Both the position numbers and the translations under genes were made by a program. The notes beneath the pieces were generated by a model. It did no database searches, was not told where the DNA came from, and saw nothing but the letters and a program-made list of their open reading frames with translations. A stretch of DNA of 11,233 nt. It comes from Syntrophaceae bacterium (GTDB lineage Bacteria; Desulfobacterota; Syntrophorhabdia; Syntrophorhabdales; WCHB1-27). Positions 1-5,261 of this stretch are shown here, piece by piece (position 1 is the stretch's first letter; every line of letters starts with the position of its first letter). The DNA lies in assembly GCA_003165115.1 (NCBI GenBank), contig PLSJ01000066.1, positions 1 through 11,233 of the forward strand, read 5' to 3'.

Positions 1-1
1 C

Positions 2-448
2 GAGGATCACGTGCCGGGTTCGGTGGACGCATTCGGGTCGGTCCTTGTCGAGGAGCAGGAGATGCTCGACTTTGCCAAACGCTATGACCCGCAGGTGTTC
101 CACACCGACCCCGAGGCCGCCAAAAAGACCTCCTTTGGGGGACTCGTCGCAAGCGGATGGCACACGGTGGCCCTGGCCATGCGATTGATTGTCGACCATC
201 GATTTTCCCGGACGGCAAACCTGGGGTCACCCGGCGTGGATGAGCTGCGCTGGCTCAAGCCGGTGCGTCCCGGCGATATATTGTCCGTAAGGCTCACCGT
301 GATGGAAGCGAGGCCCTCACGTTCCAAGCCCGACCGGGGCATCGTCACGGCCCTGGTCGAAGTGCTCAATCAGAACAAGGAAGTGGTCACCACCTGGAAG
401 GGCGTGAACATCGTGCTTCGCGGGGATTCGGGTTCACTGGGGCAATAG
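2..448 (+). CDS. MaoC-like hydratase/dehydratase family protein (5' end outside window)
   Basis: The product belongs to the MaoC / (R)-specific enoyl-CoA hydratase superfamily (hot-dog fold), which adds water to, or removes it from, acyl-CoA thioesters in the cytoplasm. The hydratase motif is visible as YDPQVFHTDPEAA followed by FGGLVASGWHT. The Asp of YDP and the His of FHTD match the catalytic Asp/His pair known for this family. A GTG at 11 with a GAGG before it could be a start. However, the frame stays open to the window edge, and the preceding residues (EDHVPGS..FGS) fit the usual family N-terminus (a short 'xFEDxxPG' strand), so I think the true start lies upstream. The gene is single-domain and roughly family length. 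It converges on the DUF2277 gene with a 32-bp gap. The substrate cannot be deduced. Confidence 0.9.
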   Translation, partial: EDHVPGSVDAFGSVLVEEQEMLDFAKRYDPQVFHTDPEAAKKTSFGGLVASGWHTVALAMRLIVDHRFSRTANLGSPGVDELRWLKPVRPGDILSVRLTVMEARPSRSKPDRGIVTALVEVLNQNKEVVTTWKGVNIVLRGDSGSLGQ

Positions 449-480
449 GGACATCGATATCCGTCGCGCATCCGGTCCCG

Positions 481-738
481 CTATGAGCCTAACCTGCGAG
501 GCGCGCGAGCATGGGCTTTGGCGGCCTCGATTTCGCGGCTCCTGGGAGGGGCGGTGGTCACGAGCGAGGCGAGCAGGGTAGACGAAACCTGCACCGCCCG
601 ATCGAAGGCCCCCCGGTTCGCGGCAGACGGCGTCGTGAACCTGCTGATCTTCCTGACGAACTGCAGGGCCGCGGCCCCGACCTCTTCCCCGGTCGCGCGA
701 GGCTCTATGTTGTACAGCGTCCTGATGTTTCTACACAT
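481..738 (-). CDS. DUF2277 family protein
   Basis: A complete 85-residue protein that starts MCRNIRTLYNIEP, the hallmark N-terminus of the DUF2277 family. The middle (AALQFVRKISRFTTPSAAN..AFDRAV) and the end (LLASLVTTAPPRSREIEAAKA) also follow the family pattern, and the length is normal. No function is known to me for this family. The protein has a single Cys at position 2, no signal peptide and no membrane segment, so it is probably cytosolic. It starts at ATG 738 with a modest GAGG about nine bases upstream. It lies 47 bp downstream of the large CFI-box gene on the same strand and is likely read from the same transcript, although a functional link is not evident. What else it could be: nothing better; the family call rests on pattern recognition. 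Confidence 0.9.
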   Translation of the reverse strand: MCRNIRTLYNIEPRATGEEVGAAALQFVRKISRFTTPSAANRGAFDRAVQVSSTLLASLVTTAPPRSREIEAAKAHARAPRRLGS

Positions 739-785
739 GGCACGTACCTCGCGCGATATGGATTCCCCTTTCGGATTTTACCCTC

Positions 786-3206
786 TCATCCCATTAACCG
801 GTCGTCCAGCCGCTTCAGCATCGCAAAGAAAGAGAGGCAAAGCACGGAGAATACCGCCGACTGCAAAGGGTATCGAATCGCATAGGCCATGGGGTTGAGG
901 AACAGCCGGATTACCGACCTCAGCACCGGCCGGCCGGCTATGAAGGCCGCCATGGGGGGTGAAACCGTATAGTACAGACGGACAGCCATTCTGCCGATCT
1001 GGCACGTGAGAAGGTACCTGTCCCTGAACGCCTTGAAGGTCCTTACCTGCCACGCGAAATCGCTCCCGTATGCGGCGGTCGCGATGAAGCAGCCTCCTCC
1101 TCCACCACCACCCGAGGCGGCGGGAGGGTCCGCCGGGGTTGAAGCGGGCGTCGCCGGGTCCGGGGCCGGTGTGGGGGCCAGCGGCAAGGGGACGGGGTTC
1201 GACTGGAGAATGGTATTGGCGCTTACGGCAACGAAGGTCCCGTAGATATTGCCGTCGCTCAACGTCTTTTCATTCCCATAGGCTATTGCCCAGGTACTAC
1301 CGGTATTGCCATATGGCCCGAGGCTTCGGGCGGTCCACGTCCGGCCGTCCGTCGAGTAGCCTACAAACCCCTGGCCTCCGATGGCCACGAACCGGCCTGC
1401 CCCGAATGCCATGCCGCTCAGGGCGCCCGAGATGCCGGAAGCGGCAGCCGACCAGGACGTCCCGTTCGCGGATACCCGGATCGTTCCGTTGTCACCCGCT
1501 GCCGCGAAAAGGTTATTGCCGGCCGCGACGCCGACAAGCCTGTAGCTGACCCCGGAGGACTGGGGTGTCCACGTGACGCCGTCAGGGGACGTCATGATCG
1601 TGCTGTCACCGACGACCATAAACGTCCCGTTGCCGAAGGTCGCGGCGTTCAAGGCGGCGGCGGCCGGATCGGAAGCGCGTTTTGTCCAGGCAACGCCGTC
1701 GGTGGAGCTGTAAACGGTCGATCCCCCTATACCGACGTACGTCCCATTGCCAGAGGCAACGGCCGTAGAGGGAGACAACGACGGCTCTGTCTGGGCCAGC
1801 CAGGTGACGCCGTCGACCGACGTGGCCTCGGACGGAGCCCCGCTGTTCGCATCCGATCCCACCGCGACGAACCCGTTTTTGCCATAGACGACGCTCTTGA
1901 AGTTCTTGCTCGCCAAAGGCGCGGTCGAGCGCGAGGTCCAATTCGTGCCGTCCGGGGACGTATAGATGCTCCCGCCCGTTCCCACGATCACGTACATGTT
2001 GTTTCCCCAGGCCGTTGCCGTTGCCGAGATTGTCGCGCTCGACGTCGGCTTCCAGGTGACCCCGTCGTCGGCCGTCGTATATATCGCCCCCCCGTTGTAA
2101 ACGAGCGTAAAGCCCGCGGGTGACGAGGCGATCGCGTTGCCCCACGCATTGCTGATCGGATGGGCCGTCCATGTCACGGCATCCGGCGACGTGTAGGTGT
2201 TGTAGGGGCCGTTCGAGGAGCTATCCTCTTCCAACCCCAGGAAGACGCCGTTTCCGAAGCTCAGGTTGGTTGCCAACGAAAAATCCGAACCGTCCTCTGC
2301 CAACTGGGAAAAGTGGGGTCCGGTCGTCTTTTTCCACGTCACCCCATCCGTCGATGTCATAATGGTCCCGCCATAGTTATCGTTGAGGAAACTGTCGACG
2401 GTAAGAAACGTGCCGTTGCCGTAGGCCATGCCGACCGCGTGATTGTAGCCTGGAATCGTTGCGGTATCGCCGGGAACGTTCGCGGGCGTAAAGGTGAGGC
2501 CGTCGGTCGAGTAATAGGGGGGCTGGTGCCATGCGAGCTGCACGAACTTGCCGTCTGCAAAGATCAGGGCCTTTGTGGGCTCGCCTTTCTCCCAGTTACA
2601 ATTCGAGTTGGTCTGTGGACACGTGTTTGGTGAACATACCGCTCCGGGAGGGGCTGTATCAAAACCGGACGTGCTGCTTCGATCCGTCCAGGTAATCCCA
2701 TCCTCCGATGTGGCAACGACAACCGCGCCGGAACACGTCTTATCAAAATAGCCCCCTGTGCCGCCGGCGGCCACGTACCGGCCGTTCGTCCCATAGGCCA
2801 CCGCGTAGAACGGCCCTATGGAGGGGTTGCCACGATAGGTCCATGTCGCGCCGTCGGGAGAGGTCCATATGTAGCTCCCCACCGCAACCCAGAGATTGTT
2901 GCCGTAGGTGACGGCGTAAAGCTTGGGGTCGGTAGATCCCCCGGGCGAGACGAGGGTGTGCGTCTTCCAGTCGACCTGGTCCGTCGAGGTGACCACGGTG
3001 CTGTTGTCACCCACCGCCACATAAAGACCGTTGGCATAGGTCGCGGCTTTGAGATTGTTTGTATTCCCCTGTGAAACAGAGGTCCGCAAACTCCATGAGC
3101 TGTCGAAGGGGTCCGCGGACAATGCCTGCCGGCCGAAAGGCGAGAGCGCCAGGAAGGTTACGACGAGAAACAGACGACCCATTCTTCCGCAATGATTCCT
3201 GAACAT
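786..3206 (-). CDS. Secreted Asp-box repeat (beta-propeller) protein with CFI-box C-terminal domain
   Basis: An 806-residue exported protein. The chosen start (ATG 3204-3206) has GGGAGGA a few bases upstream and gives a signal peptide (hydrophobic RLFLVVTFLALSPF, likely cut near QALSA). An upstream in-frame start at 3287 has no such support. Residues about 52-669 hold thirteen Asp-box-like motifs of the form S-x-D-G-x-T-W (first at 74, last at 618), each after a strand resembling YGNGxFVAVG. This is typical of BNR/YCF48-like beta-propellers. A cysteine cluster (158, 191, 196, 203) sits in an insertion of one repeat. A Pro/Ala linker (671-697) leads to seven glycines (699-705) and CFIATAAYGS (706-715), which opens a CFI-box C-terminal domain containing FRDRYLL and YYTVSPP. 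A hydrophobic stretch (about 783-797) and a basic tail follow. The protein probably acts outside the cytoplasm, held at the envelope by its C-terminus. Its ligand is unknown and no enzyme active site is visible. It is probably the first gene of an operon with DUF2277. Confidence 0.9.
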   Translation of the reverse strand: MFRNHCGRMGRLFLVVTFLALSPFGRQALSADPFDSSWSLRTSVSQGNTNNLKAATYANGLYVAVGDNSTVVTSTDQVDWKTHTLVSPGGSTDPKLYAVTYGNNLWVAVGSYIWTSPDGATWTYRGNPSIGPFYAVAYGTNGRYVAAGGTGGYFDKTCSGAVVVATSEDGITWTDRSSTSGFDTAPPGAVCSPNTCPQTNSNCNWEKGEPTKALIFADGKFVQLAWHQPPYYSTDGLTFTPANVPGDTATIPGYNHAVGMAYGNGTFLTVDSFLNDNYGGTIMTSTDGVTWKKTTGPHFSQLAEDGSDFSLATNLSFGNGVFLGLEEDSSSNGPYNTYTSPDAVTWTAHPISNAWGNAIASSPAGFTLVYNGGAIYTTADDGVTWKPTSSATISATATAWGNNMYVIVGTGGSIYTSPDGTNWTSRSTAPLASKNFKSVVYGKNGFVAVGSDANSGAPSEATSVDGVTWLAQTEPSLSPSTAVASGNGTYVGIGGSTVYSSTDGVAWTKRASDPAAAALNAATFGNGTFMVVGDSTIMTSPDGVTWTPQSSGVSYRLVGVAAGNNLFAAAGDNGTIRVSANGTSWSAAASGISGALSGMAFGAGRFVAIGGQGFVGYSTDGRTWTARSLGPYGNTGSTWAIAYGNEKTLSDGNIYGTFVAVSANTILQSNPVPLPLAPTPAPDPATPASTPADPPAASGGGGGGGCFIATAAYGSDFAWQVRTFKAFRDRYLLTCQIGRMAVRLYYTVSPPMAAFIAGRPVLRSVIRLFLNPMAYAIRYPLQSAVFSVLCLSFFAMLKRLDDRLMG
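1092..1112 (-). repeat. Seven-glycine codon run before the CFI box
   Basis: Read on the minus strand this is three GGT, three GGA and one GGC codon. It is a flexible linker immediately before Cys706 of the CFI-box domain. A Gly-rich run before the Cys is usual for CFI-box proteins. Slippage here would change length in multiples of three and keep the frame. Confidence 0.85.
1200..3053 (-). repeat. Coding tandem repeats: thirteen Asp-box-like propeller units
   Basis: Within the large secreted protein the Asp-box serines/threonines fall at residues 74, 116, 167, 233, 285, 340, 378, 417, 463, 501, 540, 579 and 618. The second half is nearly periodic at 38-39 residues (one 46), while the first half has longer spacings of 42-66 from loop insertions. 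Most motifs have one residue fewer between Asp and Gly than the classic S-x-D-x-G-x-x-W Asp-box; the one at 378 (TADDGVTW) has the classic spacing. A last degenerate unit (639-669) lacks the box. Thirteen or fourteen blades would fit two six- to seven-bladed propellers, which is inference. Confidence 0.8.
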
Positions 3207-3322
3207 ATGCTCCTCCCTACTAATGAATGCCCTGTGCGCAGGATGCAGAGTCGTACCGAGTGAAAGCCGGGTTGGCCGGTGCCCCAAAACGGACCTCCCG
3301 CAGACAACGACAAATTGTTCAG

Positions 3323-3360
3323 GAAGAAACTTAAACGGATTGCTTCACTGTGAAGAAACT
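3323..3360. repeat. Direct repeat GAAGAAACT, 29 bp apart
   Basis: GAAGAAACT occurs at 3323-3331 and 3352-3360, and each copy is soon followed by ACGG (3335-3338 and 3365-3368). The second copy overlaps the candidate -10 box of the CFI-box gene promoter, and the first lies in the 5' leader. The spacing is close to three helical turns, which would put both on one face of the DNA. A role as binding sites is inference. Confidence 0.5.
3343..3355. promoter_or_regulatory. Perfect 13-bp inverted repeat at the CFI-box gene transcription start (candidate operator)
   Basis: CTTCACTGTGAAG is a perfect six-bp inverted repeat around one base. It directly abuts the candidate -10 box (3356-3361) and covers the predicted transcription start near 3349. 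This is a classic place for a repressor operator. TTCACT recurs at 3369-3374 inside the promoter spacer. It could also form a small hairpin at the very 5' end of the mRNA. No regulator gene is adjacent. Confidence 0.4.
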
Positions 3361-3384
3361 AAGAACGGTTCACTTTATTGTCAA
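3356..3384 (-). promoter_or_regulatory. Sigma70-type promoter for the CFI-box protein gene
   Basis: On the minus strand the sequence reads TTGACA, 17 bases, TAGTTT. The -35 box is perfect and the -10 box keeps the most conserved T, A and final T. The start would be near 3349, giving a leader of about 140 nt to the ATG at 3206. The site is in a relatively AT-rich part of the spacer. Confidence 0.6.
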
Positions 3385-3490
3385 CCGGCAGAGCATGGTT
3401 CCTGTGGGGAAATTGAATGGCGGACGCGAAAGATTCTACCGATGTCGGGACGTGGCTAAATAGCGGTTAAGGATGATCTATTCGTCTACC

Positions 3491-3730
3491 CTAATCGCCC
3501 TTCGGAAGCGTACCCTTGTCCAGCTTTTCCATCAGACCCCCGAATCCGTCAAGCTCGGATTCGGCCTTCACGACTTCCTTGCGGAACGTGCCGGGGTCCA
3601 CGGGTATCGTGGTCCCGCAGTCACATGCGAACTCGTCGTGATTCTCTATCCATTCGATGCTTTTCTTCGTCTTGCGGCCGCAGTTCTCGCATTGAAGCTC
3701 GATCCCCGCGTCGTCGATGGTCCCGGTCAT
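3491..3730 (-). CDS. Small zinc-ribbon-like hypothetical protein
   Basis: A 79-residue protein starting at ATG 3728-3730 with GGGAGGT six bases upstream. The frame stays open far upstream (to 4345), but that extension runs antisense to the nitroreductase and has no coding look, so this start is preferred. Cysteines at 14 and 17 (CENCGRK) and at 36 and 38 (CDCG) frame a central beta-like segment, which suggests a zinc ribbon. The second knuckle is C-x-C rather than the usual C-x2-C. The C-terminal part (about 50-75) is charged and probably helical. I do not recognise a named family. It is transcribed divergently from the ferredoxin-nitroreductase gene and may share its regulation. It could be a small nucleic-acid or protein adaptor, but no function is shown. 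Confidence 0.75.
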   Translation of the reverse strand: MTGTIDDAGIELQCENCGRKTKKSIEWIENHDEFACDCGTTIPVDPGTFRKEVVKAESELDGFGGLMEKLDKGTLPKGD

Positions 3731-3788
3731 GTGCACCTCCCTCTTTTCGTTTTCGCACGGGCCGGCATATGCCCTGTCCTTCTCTCTC

Positions 3789-3817
3789 AGTATCAGCATT
3801 CCAAGAGAGCGGTGCAA
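3789..3817 (-). promoter_or_regulatory. Candidate promoter for the zinc-ribbon gene
   Basis: On the minus strand TTGCAC, 17 bases, GATACT. The -35 keeps only TTG, and the -10 matches four of six consensus bases. It would start near 3782 with a leader of about 50 nt ahead of the GGGAGGT ribosome binding site. This is a moderate match only. Confidence 0.4.
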
Positions 3818-3845
3818 GAGGAAGAGTGACACCGTGGAGTAAGAA

Positions 3846-3863
3846 CCCCGGCGTATGCCGGGG
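3846..3863. repeat. Strong GC hairpin between divergent promoters
   Basis: CCCCGGC-GTAT-GCCGGGG forms a perfect seven-bp stem with a four-base loop. It lies between the candidate promoters of the zinc-ribbon and nitroreductase genes. There is no T-run on the + side, and TTCTTAC only on the minus side, so it is not a standard terminator for either neighbour. It looks like a dispersed intergenic palindrome (REP-like) or a transcription insulator; which one cannot be told from one copy. Confidence 0.5.
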
Positions 3864-3883
3864 CTAGCCACGCGGATGCGCGC

Positions 3884-3913
3884 TTGACAAAGAAGCCGCT
3901 TCCGCATTAAGCT
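3884..3913 (+). promoter_or_regulatory. Candidate promoter for the ferredoxin-nitroreductase operon
   Basis: TTGACA (3884-3889) is a perfect -35 box. TAAGCT at 3908-3913, after 18 bases, keeps the first T, A and last T of a -10 box. The start would be near 3920, giving a leader of about 57 nt to the ATG at 3977. The -35 is strong and the -10 weak, which would suit an activated promoter. Confidence 0.45.
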
Positions 3914-3976
3914 TTTTCGCCGCGCACGCAAGCTTGCAGCGATGAATTGTGCGATCGCGAGGGAGGAAAAGGACAT

Positions 3977-4801
3977 ATGGGAATCATCACGATAGATGAG
4001 AGTAAATGCACAAAAGACGGGGTGTGCGCCCGGGAGTGCATGGCCGGCATCATCCGGCAGCCGGAAGGCGACTATCCGCGCATAGCGGAGCGCCACGAGG
4101 TCTTGTGCCGCCTGTGCGGCCACTGCGTCGCCGTCTGCCCCCACGGCGCCCTCAGCCATGAAGCCGTCCGCATCGACGATTCTCCTCCTATAAAGAGTGA
4201 ACTCGGGATCAGCGAGGCGCAAGCCGTACATTTCCTGCGGTCGCGCCGCTCTATCCGGTCCTATAAGGATAAGCCCGTGGAAAGGGAAACAATCCAAAGG
4301 CTTATCGAGGTCGCCCGCTACGCTCCCACGGCCGGCAACACTCAACTGGTGGAATGGGTAGTCATATCCGGCAAGGCCAGGATCGGAGAAATCGCCGCCG
4401 AAACGGCACGCTCCTTACGCGAAGCGCTCGATAAAAACCCTTCCCTCGCGGTGTCTGCCCCATACCTGCCGGGCGTCTTGGCAACCTTTGACACGGGCTG
4501 CGACTCGATGCTCTGGAACGCGCCCGCGCTCCTCATCGCCTCGGCCCCGGCGGGGGCGATCAACGGCATGGTGGACCTGACGATAGCCCTCTCGTCCCTG
4601 GACCTATTGGCCCCCGCCATGGGCCTGGGCACGTGCTGGGCGGGATTGCTTCAAAGAGCGATCCTCTCTTCGCCCTCTTTCAAGGAGAGCCTTGGTGTGC
4701 CGCCGGCGCATCCCCACCACTACCCCATGATGATAGGGTACCCCAACGTAAAGTTTTACCGGCTCCCGGAGCGGAAACCCCCGAAGATCACCTTCAGGTG
4801 A
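3977..4801 (+). CDS. Nitroreductase family protein with N-terminal 4Fe-4S ferredoxin domain
   Basis: A 274-residue flavoenzyme-type protein, likely cytosolic. The N-terminal ferredoxin domain has C11-x2-D14-x2-C17-x3-C21 and then a full C44-x2-C47-x2-C50-x3-C54-P. The second cysteine of the first motif is therefore Asp. The nitroreductase domain follows: SRRSIRSYKDKPV (89-101) with the FMN-phosphate arginines, APTAGNTQ (116-123), GLGTCWAG (216-223) and MMIGYP (251-256). Such fusions are thought to pass electrons from ferredoxin clusters to FMN to reduce nitro, quinone or similar acceptors; the substrate is not known here. ATG 3977 was preferred over the in-frame 3947 start because GGGAGGAAAAGGA precedes it and MGIITIDESK is the expected beginning. 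It is the first gene of a likely operon with DUF1284 and the MFS transporter. Confidence 0.93.
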   Translation: MGIITIDESKCTKDGVCARECMAGIIRQPEGDYPRIAERHEVLCRLCGHCVAVCPHGALSHEAVRIDDSPPIKSELGISEAQAVHFLRSRRSIRSYKDKPVERETIQRLIEVARYAPTAGNTQLVEWVVISGKARIGEIAAETARSLREALDKNPSLAVSAPYLPGVLATFDTGCDSMLWNAPALLIASAPAGAINGMVDLTIALSSLDLLAPAMGLGTCWAGLLQRAILSSPSFKESLGVPPAHPHHYPMMIGYPNVKFYRLPERKPPKITFR

Positions 4802-4874
4802 GAAGCCACAAAAGGTAGCCGCCCGGCGGATGTCCCGAAAAGGCAGGTGGGCCACCGGCTCAAGGAGGAAGGTA

Positions 4875-5261
4875 GTGAAAGAGCAGTTTCGACCGCACCA
4901 CATATTCTGCCAGAGGTTCCTCACGCTCCGGTTTCCCGAGCGGGGAGAGGAATACGCCGGGGTAAAGCGAAGGGCCCTCGATATCATCGGGTCGCACGAC
5001 GAAACCCTCATCGAAGTAATCGAGGGAGTAGACCAGATATGCCGGGTTTGCCTGAACCGCAAGGCCGACCGCTGCGAGAGTCCCAAAGGCAATGAAGAGG
5101 CCGTGAGAAAATGGGACGCCATCATTTTGAAGGGCCTCGGGATAACGTACGGCGAGACAAGGACCGCGAAGCAGTGGCGCACCCTGATCGACGCGAAGGC
5201 GCCGCTCGACCTCTGCACGTCGAGGTGCGCGTACAGGTCCACGTGCACGATCGCGGGATGA
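4875..5261 (+). CDS. DUF1284 domain protein (cysteine-rich, possible metal/Fe-S binding)
   Basis: A 128-residue protein. I chose the GTG at 4875 because AGGAGG lies six bases upstream and it puts the conserved RPHHIFC block at residues 6-12, as in DUF1284 (usually R-x-H-H-L-L-C). An ATG at 4830 is in frame but lacks this support. Cysteines form two groups: C56-x2-C59-x7-C67 (after GVDQI) and C114-x3-C118-x5-C124 at the end (CTSRCAYRSTC). Together with C12 and the two His these could hold an iron-sulfur cluster or zinc, as has been supposed for this family. The biochemical role is not known. Its stop overlaps the start of the transporter gene (ATGA), so the two are probably translationally coupled. 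The gap to the nitroreductase is 73 bp with no terminator seen. Confidence 0.85.
   Translation: MKEQFRPHHIFCQRFLTLRFPERGEEYAGVKRRALDIIGSHDETLIEVIEGVDQICRVCLNRKADRCESPKGNEEAVRKWDAIILKGLGITYGETRTAKQWRTLIDAKAPLDLCTSRCAYRSTCTIAG

Larger units (their letters stand above)
3207..3490. other. Intergenic spacer between CFI-box gene and zinc-ribbon gene
   Basis: A 284-bp spacer holding the ribosome binding site (3211-3217), leader, candidate operator and promoter of the CFI-box gene. The remaining part (about 3385-3490) lies downstream of the zinc-ribbon gene. I see no clear terminator there and no convincing small gene. Confidence 0.6.

Noticed and set aside
11..448. GTG at 11 as the true start of the MaoC gene
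   Set aside because: A GAGG precedes it, but the frame continues to the edge and the residues before it match the usual family N-terminus, so the gene is treated as cut by the window.
448..479. Possible terminator between the convergent MaoC and DUF2277 genes (GGGAC / GTCCC)
   Set aside because: Only five base pairs around a 22-base loop and no T-run on either side.
1606..2172. Second minus-strand frame inside the CFI-box gene, with repeated-looking residues
   Set aside because: The pattern is the out-of-frame echo of the Asp-box DNA repeats.
3491..4345. A single 284-codon minus-strand gene covering the zinc-ribbon gene and its upstream region
   Set aside because: The upstream part runs antisense to the start of the nitroreductase gene and across the divergent promoters. 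The well-placed ribosome binding site and the conserved-looking cysteine protein begin only at 3730.
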